From contig JADBXR010000008.1 in the NCBI GenBank assembly GCA_020403425.1, positions 1 through 64,000 of the forward strand: a stretch of 64,000 nucleotides of DNA, written 5' to 3'. The position numbers and the translations under genes were made by a program. The DNA is from Chitinophagaceae bacterium. Its GTDB lineage: Bacteria; Bacteroidota; Bacteroidia; Chitinophagales; Chitinophagaceae. The first letter of the stretch is position 1. Each line of letters opens with the position of its first letter. A model generated the notes under the pieces. It did no database searches and was not told the DNA's origin. It saw nothing but the letters and a program-made list of their open reading frames with translations. This document shows, piece after piece, positions 34,397-43,560 of this stretch.

Positions 34397-34423
34397 CAAC
34401 GACCATAACGATAACAACCGACC

Positions 34424-35092
34424 ATGATCCAGTTAGAAAAGATCTACAAATGGCATAACAACGGGAATAACCGGGTGTTCATCCTGAAAGACATCAACCT
34501 CAGTATTGAGGAAGGTGCATTCATTTCCATCATGGGTCCTTCAGGATCGGGCAAATCCAGCCTGCTGAATATTATCGGCATGCTGGATGAGGCCTCCGAA
34601 GGCAATTACCGCTTTTTAGGACAGGATGTGTTCCAGATCAAAGAGAAACAACGTTCAGAACTCTACAAGCAGAATATCGGTTTTGTCTTCCAGGCATATC
34701 ACCTCATTGATGAACTGACCGTGTACGAGAATATTGAAACACCCCTGCTTTACCAGAAGATCAGGACAGCAGAACGGCAATCCATGGTAGCGGATATGCT
34801 CGACCGGTTCAATATTGTAGGTAAAAAAGACCTGTTCCCCTCCCAGTTATCCGGTGGGCAACAGCAACTGGTGGGTATTGCCAGGGCACTGATCGCCAAA
34901 CCCAAACTTTTGCTGGCAGATGAACCTACCGGTAATCTCAACTCCAAACAGGGGGAAGAGATCATGGAACTTTTTAAAAAGATCAACGAAGAAGAGGGTG
35001 TCACCATCATTCAGGTGACCCATTCAGAAAAGAACGCCGCATACGGCAAACAGATCATCAATCTGCTCGACGGCAGGATCGAAAAAAAATAA
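34424..35092 (+). CDS. ABC transporter ATPase, MacB/LolD-type, second copy
   Basis: This 222-aa ATPase has Walker A GPSGSGKSS, Q-loop VFQAYHLID, signature LSGGQQQLVGIARAL (Leu where the first copy has Arg), Walker B LLLADEPTGNLNS, and switch VTHSEKN. It is paralogous to the 23811-24488 product. Two ATPases for four permeases suggests that different permeases use different motors, or that one is conditional. It is followed 14 bases later by the TolC gene. Confidence 0.92.
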   Translation: MIQLEKIYKWHNNGNNRVFILKDINLSIEEGAFISIMGPSGSGKSSLLNIIGMLDEASEGNYRFLGQDVFQIKEKQRSELYKQNIGFVFQAYHLIDELTVYENIETPLLYQKIRTAERQSMVADMLDRFNIVGKKDLFPSQLSGGQQQLVGIARALIAKPKLLLADEPTGNLNSKQGEEIMELFKKINEEEGVTIIQVTHSEKNAAYGKQIINLLDGRIEKK

Positions 35093-35106
35093 ATGGCATA
35101 GCGCAT

Positions 35107-36552
35107 ATGAAAAAGAGACTATTGACGGGCATCACATGGTTAGGGTGCTTACTGTTGAGCATGGGAAGCAGGGCACAAAACACCGATCGGGACAATGGCA
35201 TGCTTACGCTGAAACAATGTATTGAGATGGCCATCCAGAACAACCTTCAGGTAAGACAGGCCGAATACCAGGCGCAGACCGACAAAGTGAACTATCGCCA
35301 GGCAAGAGCCAGCCAGTTACCCTTCATCTCGGGAGCTGTGAATCATGGTATCAACCAGGGCCGAAGTATCGATCCTTTTACCAACACTTATGCTAACCAG
35401 CAGATCAACTTCGCCAACTACAACATCAATACCAGTGTCACACTCTGGAACGGTTCGGCCATCCAGCATACGATCCGGCAGAACGAACTGGCTGCCAAAG
35501 CCAGTGAAATGGACTGGCAGCAGGCCAAGGACAATATCACCATCAATGTGATACTGGCCTACCTGCAGGTACTGAGCGCGCAGGAACAACTCTCCATTGC
35601 CCGTAACCAGGTAGAAGTTACCAAGGTTCAGGTGGCCAGACTCGAAACGCTGAATGCCAGTGGTGCCATCGCTCCGGCCGTACTGTACGACCTGAAAGGT
35701 CAGCTTGCTTCCGACCAGTTGGGTGTGATCAATGTGAAGAACCAACTGGAGACCGCACGCATCAACCTGTCGCAGATGATGAACATACCCTACCAGGCAT
35801 CCCTGCAACTGGAAGCGCTCAGTTCTCCCGTCACAGCCATCTTATACGATGGCACAGCCGATAATATTTACCAGGCAGCTACGCAACAGCTGGCAATAGT
35901 CAAAGCAGCTGAATACCGCAAACAGAGCGCGCAGAAAAGATATCTCTCAGCCAAAGCGCAGTTATTGCCCACACTCAGTTTTAACGGAGGCTTCGGCACC
36001 AATTATTCCAGCGTGGCCACCCGGCAAGAACTGATCAGCACCGCCGATATGCCCACCAATCAGTATGTAGACCTGAGCGGCAGTAAACTCCCTGTATTTG
36101 CACCACAAAGCAATTACCAGAGCCATAAGATCACGTATGGGGACCAATGGACCAACAACCTGAACTCTTCATTGAGCATCGGCCTGCAGATCCCGATCCT
36201 GAACGGATTACGTGCACGCAGCAATATGAACCAGGCGAAGATCGCCGAGAAAAGGACCAGCTTTGAGGCTCAAACGGTCAAAACACAGCTGCGGCAAGCG
36301 GTAGACCAGGCCTATATCAATATGAATACCGCTTTTGAACGCTACCAGACCCTGGCACGTCAACTGGAGGATTTTACCATTTCCTTCAAAGCGGCTGAAG
36401 TTCGTTTCAATGCAGGGGTGAACACTTCCGTAGAATACATGATCGCGAAGAACAACGTGGACAGAAGCAATGCCAATTTCATTGCAGCCAAATATGATTA
36501 CCTGCTTCGGGTAAAAGTGCTCGATTTTTACCAGGGCAAGCCCTTGTGGTAA
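35107..36552 (+). CDS. TolC-family outer membrane efflux protein
   Basis: The product is 481 aa with a signal peptide (about residues 1-24, ending GSRAQ) and two OEP repeats. The first has LTLKQCIEMAIQNNLQVRQAEYQAQ and YLQVLSAQEQLSIARNQVEVT. The second has YLSAKAQLLPTLSFNGGFGTNYS and LRQAVDQAYINMNTAFERYQTL, with the closing VEYMIAKNNVDRSNANFI. It supplies the outer-membrane duct for the ABC/HlyD machine. It is the last gene of the second unit, followed by a terminator. Confidence 0.92.
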   Translation: MKKRLLTGITWLGCLLLSMGSRAQNTDRDNGMLTLKQCIEMAIQNNLQVRQAEYQAQTDKVNYRQARASQLPFISGAVNHGINQGRSIDPFTNTYANQQINFANYNINTSVTLWNGSAIQHTIRQNELAAKASEMDWQQAKDNITINVILAYLQVLSAQEQLSIARNQVEVTKVQVARLETLNASGAIAPAVLYDLKGQLASDQLGVINVKNQLETARINLSQMMNIPYQASLQLEALSSPVTAILYDGTADNIYQAATQQLAIVKAAEYRKQSAQKRYLSAKAQLLPTLSFNGGFGTNYSSVATRQELISTADMPTNQYVDLSGSKLPVFAPQSNYQSHKITYGDQWTNNLNSSLSIGLQIPILNGLRARSNMNQAKIAEKRTSFEAQTVKTQLRQAVDQAYINMNTAFERYQTLARQLEDFTISFKAAEVRFNAGVNTSVEYMIAKNNVDRSNANFIAAKYDYLLRVKVLDFYQGKPLW

Positions 36553-36589
36553 AGAGCTTTCTCATGTGTACATATCTGTTATGTCACAG

Positions 36590-36615
36590 GCCCTGTATTC
36601 TTACAGGGCTTTTTT
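36590..36615 (+). terminator. Terminator of the ABC export locus
   Basis: GCCCTGT-N6-ACAGGGC (36590-36596 and 36603-36609) is followed by TTTTTT on the plus strand, 37 bases after the tolC stop. It overlaps the last codons of the convergent DinB gene. Confidence 0.8.
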
Positions 36616-37056
36616 GATCAACTGTATCTGCCCCATATGATAGGCATCGTGCTGCAGGCATCCCATCAGCAACTGATAATAGGTCTGCCCCTTCATGGGT
36701 GATGCCTTATCAAGTGCTGACTCATCAAAACCTATGATCATCTGGTGCAGTTGCCGGTAGACCTCTTCAAAATGCGCCAGTGTGGTTTGCCAGGAGGTAT
36801 CATCCGGCTGATCGGGCAGGTACATATCGGGCATAGGAGGCTGTGCATTTTTTCCCTGTAAACGGATCATCACAGTCTTCCGCCAGTAAATGATGTGGTT
36901 AACAAGCTGCCAGATACAGTTCCCTTTCTCATGCAGTTTCTGAGCTGCAGTACTGTTCGACACACCCTCCAATACCTGCCGCATATTCACTCCTATCCAG
37001 CAATCACCCTGCTGCAGATCGTCAAATAAATGACATATTTTCTCTGTTTCCCGCAT
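36601..37056 (-). CDS. DinB/YfiT-like family protein
   Basis: This protein of about 151 aa has the DinB four-helix bundle. The three His metal ligands are recognisable: LVNHIIYWR, then HDAYHMGQIQLI near the C-terminus. Members include metal-dependent thiol transferases such as bacillithiol-transferase-like enzymes; the function here is not assigned. The ATG at 37056 (MRETEKICHLF) fits the family start better than those at 37095 or 37080. Confidence 0.78.
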   Translation of the reverse strand: MRETEKICHLFDDLQQGDCWIGVNMRQVLEGVSNSTAAQKLHEKGNCIWQLVNHIIYWRKTVMIRLQGKNAQPPMPDMYLPDQPDDTSWQTTLAHFEEVYRQLHQMIIGFDESALDKASPMKGQTYYQLLMGCLQHDAYHMGQIQLIKKAL

Positions 37057-37113
37057 AATTTTGAATTGAATGGTAAACATAGCGGAATTTAGCACTCACT
37101 TAAAGACTCTTAC

Positions 37114-37563
37114 ATGAATGGATATAGCAAACAGATCGAGATCAGATGGAGCGATATTGACCCGAATTTTCATTTGCGGCATTCCGTATATTATGATTTC
37201 GGCGCTTTTGTCCGGGTCGCCTTCATGACAGAACAGGGTCTTACGCCTTTTGTGATGCAACAGAACCAGATAGGTCCCATCCTGTTCCGCGAGGAATGTG
37301 TATTCAAAAGGGAGATCCATTTCAGCGACAAAGTGGAGATATCATTGAAAATGGTGAAAAGCACCCACGATATGAGTCGCTGGACCATGGTACACGAAAT
37401 CTGGAAGAACGGTAACACACTTAGCGCCATCATCACCATCGACGGGGCATGGATCGATACCGCTACGCGTAAACTGGCCGTACCGCCAGAATCCTTCCGG
37501 CAGGTATTTGACAGCATGCCCAGGTCAGCGGATTTCAGCTGGGCCGAAAAGAAGACCGTATGA
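37114..37563 (+). CDS. Acyl-CoA thioesterase, hotdog fold
   Basis: This 149-aa 4HBT-type hotdog protein reads EIRWSDIDPNFHLRHSVYYD at the active-site turn (Asp of DIDPNFH and the following His), then FREECVFKREIHFSDKVEI and IITIDGAWIDTATRKLA. It should hydrolyse acyl-CoA thioesters in the cytoplasm. It overlaps the GNAT gene by 4 bases (ATGA). Confidence 0.85.
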   Translation: MNGYSKQIEIRWSDIDPNFHLRHSVYYDFGAFVRVAFMTEQGLTPFVMQQNQIGPILFREECVFKREIHFSDKVEISLKMVKSTHDMSRWTMVHEIWKNGNTLSAIITIDGAWIDTATRKLAVPPESFRQVFDSMPRSADFSWAEKKTV

Positions 37564-38084
37564 ACATTCAACAGATAGACAAGTCAAAAGCAGCAGAACT
37601 TTCCAGGCTGGCCAAAGCCATTTATGTAGAGCACTACCTGCATTTATGGTATCCGGGCGGTGCAGAATGGTATATGAATGAATATGCCTATCCGGAAGCC
37701 AAACTGCAGGCGGAACTGGCTGATCCCAACAACCTACATTATATCGTTTATGACGACAAAGGTCTGCCAGAAGGGTATCTCAAACTAAAACTCAGGTCCG
37801 AATGCGATGCCTGTGAAAACAAGATCGGGCTGGAGATAGAAAGGATCTACCTGCACAAAGACCTAACGGGAAAAGGGATCGGCAGGCAATTGATGGAGCT
37901 GAGTGAAGCGGTTGCCCGGCAGTATGACCAGCACTTTCTTTTTCTGAAAGCCATGGACACCAGTCTGGAAGCCATCGGGTTCTATCAAAAAATGGGATAC
38001 ACGGAATGTGGCAGGCTGGTATTGCCTTTTGAGAACATGAAGGAAACCTATCGCGGCATGGTGATTCTCTGTAAAACGATCTAA
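37560..38084 (+). CDS. GNAT family N-acetyltransferase
   Basis: This 174-aa acetyltransferase has the acetyl-CoA motif A segment IERIYLHKDLTGKGIGRQLM and the later LKAMDTSLEAIGFYQKMGYTECG. Substrate is unknown. It is translationally coupled to the thioesterase. A strong hairpin follows. Confidence 0.87.
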   Translation: MNIQQIDKSKAAELSRLAKAIYVEHYLHLWYPGGAEWYMNEYAYPEAKLQAELADPNNLHYIVYDDKGLPEGYLKLKLRSECDACENKIGLEIERIYLHKDLTGKGIGRQLMELSEAVARQYDQHFLFLKAMDTSLEAIGFYQKMGYTECGRLVLPFENMKETYRGMVILCKTI

Positions 38085-38100
38085 AGATGCCAACAATGAA

Positions 38101-38122
38101 GAAGCCCCTTGTCAGGGGCTTC
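38101..38122. terminator. Terminator after the GNAT gene
   Basis: GAAGCCCCT-TGTC-AGGGGCTTC (38101-38109 and 38114-38122) is a perfect 9-bp stem with a 4-base loop, 16 bases after the stop. T-rich sequence follows on the plus strand. Confidence 0.75.
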
Positions 38123-38324
38123 TGATTATTTACCCGGTACCGATTGCTATGCCACCGAGTTGTAACCTTTAACCGTGTAAAACTACTTTCGATAAACAGC
38201 AGAAGACCGATTATTCGGGCGTTAGAGGATTATTATCGGTGAACGGTATGATTTTTCGAAAAAAAGTCATTGTCTCCCTCCAAATAAGGAGAGTGCAGAC
38301 AATTGATGCAACGGTACATTCCCA

Positions 38325-38528
38325 TTACAGAAACATGCGGCATGCCACACGCGTGGTCTTCATACCACGGCGTAGTTTCCACATATCAACAGCACCAAAA
38401 CGGTGGTTGATCTTTTTGCGATTTACCGGAAGTACACCGGTTGCAACGGTCTCTTTAACTTCACTTACCAGTTGTTTCAATTCATTTGCCTCGATTTGGA
38501 CAATAGAGGGCATTACATTATTCTTCAT
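38325..38528 (-). CDS. Small orphan protein, 67 aa
   Basis: The frame reads MKNNVMPSIVQIEANELKQL, then VSEVKETVATGVLPVNRKK, then FGAVDMWKLRRGMKTTRVACR. It is a short acidic helix followed by a basic, Trp- and Arg-rich end, resembling small Bacteroidota proteins with a single-helix start (VQIEA.ELK.LV.EV). No function is assigned. A -7 box upstream on the same strand supports expression. It lies alone in a 700-base gap. Confidence 0.5.
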   Translation of the reverse strand: MKNNVMPSIVQIEANELKQLVSEVKETVATGVLPVNRKKINHRFGAVDMWKLRRGMKTTRVACRMFL

Positions 38529-38660
38529 AATATTTCTATTTTTTACTGTTATGTTATATACCGAGCAGAAAGGGGGAAAGAACCAGTTCAATCGTTAGAA
38601 GAAACTCCAGATAACATCACCCATGAGAGTCTTTAATAATACGTTCTCGGTTTCAGGGTG

Positions 38661-38691
38661 CAAATGTACAGCTTTTCTATATAATGGAAAA
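38661..38691 (-). promoter_or_regulatory. Bacteroidota-type promoter of the 67-aa gene
   Basis: On the minus strand TTTT-N19-TACATTTG matches the -33 TTTG / -7 TAnnTTTG consensus with one base changed in the -33 element. Transcription would begin near 38655, leaving a leader of about 125 bases before the ATG at 38528. Confidence 0.5.
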
Positions 38692-38794
38692 ATTAAACTG
38701 TAAATACTATGTTAATGTATATAAATAAGCTTCTATACAACATGCGGACACCTACATCAGCAAGTTTGGTTATCTTGGTTAAAACTATACGCTT

Positions 38795-41578
38795 ATGTTC
38801 AGGAAGTTCTTTCTTGTGCTATTGCTGACCGGTTGTGTAACAGGCAGTGCCATGGCACAACAAAAAAAGACATTACCCGTAGACGATTACGGAAAATGGC
38901 AAAGCATTGGTGCCAATGACCTCTCACCCAATGGTGAATGGGTAGCTTACCAGCTATTGGTGCAGGAAGATAATGATACCCTGTTCGTTACCCACCGAAG
39001 CACCGGAAAATCCTATAAACTGGAGTTCGCCAGCGCACCGGAGTTCTCGAAAGACAACAAATGGCTGGCCTACCGTATCGGTTTACCATTCAAAGAAGCA
39101 GAGAGACTTCGCGACCAGGGTAAACCCATCGACTACAAGATGGGGCTACTGAACCTGGAAACAGGCAAAAAGGAGACCGTACAGAACGTATCCCGGTTCG
39201 GGTTTTCACGCAACGGAAAGTTCCTGACCGTGTACCTGTCTGCTCCAAAAGAAAATAAGGAAAAGGGCAGTGTACTGTTGCTGAAGAACCTGGCGGATCA
39301 TTCCACCCGGACCATTGGCAATGTCACCGACTATGCTTTCAATAAAAAAAGTGATTTTCTGGCCTATATCACCGAATCCGCAAATATTGCCGGCAACTCG
39401 GTAGAACTGTTCAACCTGAACCATTATACGTTGAAAGTATTGGCCAGTGACACGACCCGTTTCTCAAAACTCACCTGGCAGAAAGAGGGTGACGGATTAA
39501 GTTTCTTCAAGATCTTCAAAAAGGATACACACGAGGAAGAGAACGCCATGGTATACAGTTACACGGATATTTATAAAGATGCCGCACTAAGGATCTTTGA
39601 CCCAACCACTACTGCAGGTTTTCCGAAGAACATGCGGATCCATAACGGTTCTACACCAAAGCTCAGTGATGACATGAGTGCCGTTTTCTTTGGAGTGAAG
39701 ACCTGGACCCTGAAATCCAAAAAAGAGGACAAGAAAAATACCGACAGCAGCAAAGCAAAAACGGACAGTACCAAAAATCTTGCTGTAAAAAAGATCGCTA
39801 CTGATGAAAAACTACCCGCTGTGGATATCTGGCATTGGAAAGACCCAGAGATACAGCCACGACAGAAAGTAACCTTCCCACAAGACAAGGAAGCCAGTTA
39901 CCTGTCTGTATGGAACCTGGGTAACGATCAATTCTACCAGCTGGCGAAAGAGAACACCCCCGATGCATTACTGACCGGTAACCAGAAATATGCCATCACT
40001 TCCACCAACAAAAAATACAAACCCGCCTTTAAAGAAGACTATGCGGATTTTTACCTGGTGAACACGCAAACTGGCGAAGAGAAATTATTGTATGAAAAAT
40101 CAATGGCAGGCGCCTACACCGGCCCCCGCCCCTCTACCAATGGCAAATACCTGTATTATTTCAGAGACAAACATTGGTGGGTATATGATATTGCTGCCGC
40201 CAAGAATATCAATATTACCCAAAACATAAAAACAGATTTCCAGGATATACGCGACGATCATCCTGCTACCAGGCCACCAGTAGGTATTGGAGGATGGACC
40301 AAATCAGACAAGGAGCTCTTATTGTATGACGAATACAATATATGGGCCGTGAAGCCAGATGGCAGTGGAGGCAGGAAATTGACGCAGGGAGAAAAGGATG
40401 AGATCATGTTCCGCGTATACCGGACCGATTTTGAAGAGCCTTATCTGGACGATAGCAAAGCGATCTATTTTTCCGCCTACGGCGATAAAAGCAAGAAATA
40501 TGGCTATTATAAATGGGAGAATGGGCAAACAGACAAACTCATTTTCGAAGACCTCTCCATCAGTCGCCTGACAAAAGCCAGAGATACCAACAGTTTCCTG
40601 TATGTGAAACAGGATTTCCATCTATCACCCGAACTATATGCTAGTGATAATTTCATCAATGATAAAAAGGTCACAGGCACTAATCCGCAACAGGAAAACT
40701 ATTATTGGGGTAAGAGCCGCCTGATCAGTTTCACCAATACCAAAGGCAAAAAAATGCAGGGTGCACTGTTCTACCCCGCTAACTATGAGCCTGGTAAACA
40801 ATACCCCATGATCGTGTACATCTATGAGTTACTGTCGAACACCGTACATGCTTACACGAACCCATCGGCCCGAAGCGCCTATAATACCACCAACTTTACT
40901 ACCAATGGCTATTTTGTATTCAGGCCCGACATCGTATATGAGACCAACGAACCCGGTACCAGCGCCGTGAACTGCGTAGTACCTGCCGTAAAAGAGGTCT
41001 TAAAAACAGGTATGATCGACAAAGATAAAATAGGCCTGATGGGGCATAGCTGGGGCGCTTACCAGACATCTTTTATCATCACACAGACAGATATCTTCAA
41101 AGCCGCCTGCGCCGGTGCACCGCTCACAGACCTGATTAGTATGTCCATGAGCATTTACTGGAACAGCGGCACACCCGATCAGAAGATCTTCGAAACCAGT
41201 CAGGGCAGGTTTGATGGTCCCTGGTATGAAAGAACCGATGCACATATCCGCAACTCACCCATGTTCAATGCCAGTAAGATCAAAGCTCCTTTACTGGTGG
41301 CTTTTGGCGATAAGGATGGGGCGGTCGACTGGCACCAGGGCATCGAAATGTACGGCACCATGCGCCGGATGGCAAAACCGCATGTGATGCTGGTATATGC
41401 AGATGAGAACCATGGCCTTGCTAAAAAAGAGAACCAGATAGACTACCAGAAAAAACAAAGGGAATGGTTCGATCATTACCTGCTGGGCAAACCCGCAGAA
41501 AAATGGATCAGTAACGGGGTTTCCTATCTCGATAAAATGAAAGAACGGGAGAAACTCACCCCCGCCACAACCAACTAA
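38795..41578 (+). CDS. Secreted prolyl oligopeptidase family (S9) serine peptidase
   Basis: The product is 927 aa with a signal peptide (residues 1-21, ending SAMAQ). A WD40-like beta-propeller spans roughly 30-620 and contains a Lys/Asp/Ser-rich low-complexity insert near residues 308-335. The C-terminal alpha/beta-hydrolase domain has the nucleophile in MGHSWGAYQTSF (Ser near 751), Asp in AFGDKDGAVDW (near 838-842) and His in DENHGLAKK (near 872). It should cleave oligopeptides in the periplasm. It stands alone, with a terminator downstream. Confidence 0.9.
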   Translation: MFRKFFLVLLLTGCVTGSAMAQQKKTLPVDDYGKWQSIGANDLSPNGEWVAYQLLVQEDNDTLFVTHRSTGKSYKLEFASAPEFSKDNKWLAYRIGLPFKEAERLRDQGKPIDYKMGLLNLETGKKETVQNVSRFGFSRNGKFLTVYLSAPKENKEKGSVLLLKNLADHSTRTIGNVTDYAFNKKSDFLAYITESANIAGNSVELFNLNHYTLKVLASDTTRFSKLTWQKEGDGLSFFKIFKKDTHEEENAMVYSYTDIYKDAALRIFDPTTTAGFPKNMRIHNGSTPKLSDDMSAVFFGVKTWTLKSKKEDKKNTDSSKAKTDSTKNLAVKKIATDEKLPAVDIWHWKDPEIQPRQKVTFPQDKEASYLSVWNLGNDQFYQLAKENTPDALLTGNQKYAITSTNKKYKPAFKEDYADFYLVNTQTGEEKLLYEKSMAGAYTGPRPSTNGKYLYYFRDKHWWVYDIAAAKNINITQNIKTDFQDIRDDHPATRPPVGIGGWTKSDKELLLYDEYNIWAVKPDGSGGRKLTQGEKDEIMFRVYRTDFEEPYLDDSKAIYFSAYGDKSKKYGYYKWENGQTDKLIFEDLSISRLTKARDTNSFLYVKQDFHLSPELYASDNFINDKKVTGTNPQQENYYWGKSRLISFTNTKGKKMQGALFYPANYEPGKQYPMIVYIYELLSNTVHAYTNPSARSAYNTTNFTTNGYFVFRPDIVYETNEPGTSAVNCVVPAVKEVLKTGMIDKDKIGLMGHSWGAYQTSFIITQTDIFKAACAGAPLTDLISMSMSIYWNSGTPDQKIFETSQGRFDGPWYERTDAHIRNSPMFNASKIKAPLLVAFGDKDGAVDWHQGIEMYGTMRRMAKPHVMLVYADENHGLAKKENQIDYQKKQREWFDHYLLGKPAEKWISNGVSYLDKMKEREKLTPATTN

Positions 41579-41600
41579 ACCGTTATCCTAATCTCATCAC

Positions 41601-41633
41601 ATAAAACCTGTTCCCAATTGGAGCAGGTTTTAT
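41601..41633 (+). terminator. Terminator of the S9 peptidase gene
   Basis: ATAAAACCTG/CAGGTTTTAT (41601-41610 and 41624-41633) is a 10-bp perfect stem followed by AATTTTAT, 22 bases after the stop. Confidence 0.75.
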
Positions 41634-41695
41634 AATTTTATACAAATCGATCATTCACCCATTCATTCATCCACTCATTCACTCATTACCACCCT

Positions 41696-42742
41696 ATGTC
41701 TCCCATCAAAACCGCCATCCTCTCATTCGGCATGTCCGGAAGGGTATTCCATGCTCCGTTCATTGAACTGCATAAAGGATTCGAACTCACCGGCATCTGG
41801 GAAAGAAGCAAATCAGAAGCGGCCGCTTTTTATCCGAATGCCAGGATCTACCGTTCACTGGAAGAAATACTGACCGATCCGTCCATTGAACTGGTAGTGG
41901 TCAATACACCCACCGGAACCCATTTTGATTTTACCAAAAAAGTATTGCAGTCTGGCAAACATGCCGTGGTGGAAAAAGCATTTACCACTACCGTGGCCGA
42001 AGCCGAAGAATTGAACGCATTGGCAGAACAGCAACAACTGTTGCTCTCTGTATTCCAGAACCGCAGGTGGGACAGTGATTACAAGACCGTGAAACAAATC
42101 GTGCAGGAAGGATGGCTGGGCGAGATCATGGAAGCCGAGATCCACTTCGACCGATTCAAGGATGAATTGAGCCCTAAACTTCATAAGGAAACTGCTGCGC
42201 CGGGAGCGGGCATCGTGAGCGACCTCGGGCCACACCTGATAGACCAGGCCATTCATTTGTTCGGCATGCCGCAATCTGTGTTTGCCGATATCCGCATCAC
42301 ACGACCTGGTTCCCAGGTAGACGACTATTTTGAGATACTGCTGTATTATCCCATGATGCGCGTTCGTTTAAAATCGGGGTACCAGGTACGCGAGCCCTTC
42401 CCATCTTATGTGATCCATGGACGCAAAGGTTCCTTTTTGAAAACGCGGGCGGATGTGCAGGAAACCAGGTTACTGGCCAATGAGAGACCCAACCTCACGG
42501 ACTGGGGAACCGAGCCGATATCGGAACAGGGATTGTTGCATACAGAAAAGGACGGTCTGGTGATCCGCGAAAGAGTGCCTAGCCAGCAGGGAAACTATTA
42601 CGGATATTATGAGGCCATTTACCAATCACTCCGCCAGGGAAAACCGGTACAGGTATCGGCCCAAGATGGCATCTATGTAATGCAGATCATTGAAGCGGCC
42701 AGGGAAAGCAGCCGGAATAGAAAAGTGATCGACCTGAAATGA
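41696..42742 (+). CDS. Gfo/Idh/MocA family oxidoreductase
   Basis: The product is 348 aa. Residues 1-120 form the NAD(P) Rossmann domain: SFGMSGRVFHAPFIELH, NTPTGTHFD, and VVEKAFTTTVAEAEEL with the conserved Lys. The C-terminal alpha/beta domain has FQNRRWDSDYKTVKQI and SDLGPHLIDQAIHLFG, where the His is the usual catalytic or binding residue. The type resembles YvaA/YhhX-like scyllo-inositol or sugar dehydrogenases. It is monocistronic. The 50 bases before it are a CATTCA/CACTCATT microsatellite. Confidence 0.87.
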   Translation: MSPIKTAILSFGMSGRVFHAPFIELHKGFELTGIWERSKSEAAAFYPNARIYRSLEEILTDPSIELVVVNTPTGTHFDFTKKVLQSGKHAVVEKAFTTTVAEAEELNALAEQQQLLLSVFQNRRWDSDYKTVKQIVQEGWLGEIMEAEIHFDRFKDELSPKLHKETAAPGAGIVSDLGPHLIDQAIHLFGMPQSVFADIRITRPGSQVDDYFEILLYYPMMRVRLKSGYQVREPFPSYVIHGRKGSFLKTRADVQETRLLANERPNLTDWGTEPISEQGLLHTEKDGLVIRERVPSQQGNYYGYYEAIYQSLRQGKPVQVSAQDGIYVMQIIEAARESSRNRKVIDLK

Positions 42743-42751
42743 CCCACATGA

Positions 42752-42775
42752 AAAACCCACCGAAAGGTGGGTTTT
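42752..42775. terminator. Shared bidirectional terminator
   Basis: AAAACCCACC-GAAA-GGTGGGTTTT (42752-42761 and 42766-42775) is a 10-bp perfect stem with a GAAA loop and A and T tracts on either side. It serves the Gfo/Idh gene and the convergent aldolase gene. Confidence 0.85.
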
Positions 42776-42800
42776 CTTATAAATAGTGTACGCTTAGTTA

Positions 42801-43451
42801 TTACATTTTCTTGGCGTCCTCCAGGAACTGAGCCAATCCGATGTCTGTCAAAGGATGCTTCAATAATCCCAGAATGGAACTTAACGGACAGGTGCAAACA
42901 TCCGCACCCAACTCAGCCGCCTTGATGATGTGCAGCGGATTTCGGATAGACGCAGCCAGTATCTCCGTTTTGTAATTCTGAACATCAAAAATATGACGGA
43001 TCTGACCGATCAGCTCCATTCCGTCCCAGCCACTATCATCAATACGACCAATGAACGGAGAAACATAAGAAGCACCTGCTTTTGCAGCCAGGATAGCCTG
43101 ACCCGCAGAAAAGATCAATGTACAGTTGGTGCGGATACCATTGTCCGTGAACCATTTGATGGCTTTGATACCATCTTTGATCATGGGAACTTTTACTACG
43201 ATGTTGGGGTGAATGGCCGCCAGTTTCTTACCTTCTTCTACCATTCCGGCAAAGTCAGTAGATAATACTTCTGCACTGATATCGCCATCCACCAGTTCGC
43301 AAATGGCTTTGTAATGCTGGGCAATGGCTTCCTCGCCTTTAACACCTTCTTTGGCCATTAAACTAGGATTGGTGGTCACACCATCCAGTATCCCTAAATC
43401 ATTGGCTTCCTTGATCTGGGCCAGATTACCCGTGTCGATAAAAAATTTCAT
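42801..43451 (-). CDS. fsa: Transaldolase-like fructose-6-phosphate aldolase
   Basis: This 216-aa TIM barrel of the small transaldolase/FSA subfamily shows MKFFIDTGNLAQIKEA, GVTTNPSLMAKEG, NIVVKVPMIKDGIKA (Schiff-base Lys87), NCTLIFSAGQAILAAKAGA and SYVSPFIGRIDDSGWDG. It interconverts sugar phosphates in the cytoplasm, as a transaldolase or F6P aldolase; sequence alone does not separate the two. It precedes the SRP RNA gene's 3' end on the same strand. Confidence 0.88.
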   Translation of the reverse strand: MKFFIDTGNLAQIKEANDLGILDGVTTNPSLMAKEGVKGEEAIAQHYKAICELVDGDISAEVLSTDFAGMVEEGKKLAAIHPNIVVKVPMIKDGIKAIKWFTDNGIRTNCTLIFSAGQAILAAKAGASYVSPFIGRIDDSGWDGMELIGQIRHIFDVQNYKTEILAASIRNPLHIIKAAELGADVCTCPLSSILGLLKHPLTDIGLAQFLEDAKKM

Positions 43452-43560
43452 ATTGGTATTGCGGATTACGAATTAACTGATCAGGGTCTTGGCGGATTGG
43501 CAGATATTCTCGTCCCGGTCATCCATTCATCAACCAATTCGCGAATAGAAGAAAAAAAAT

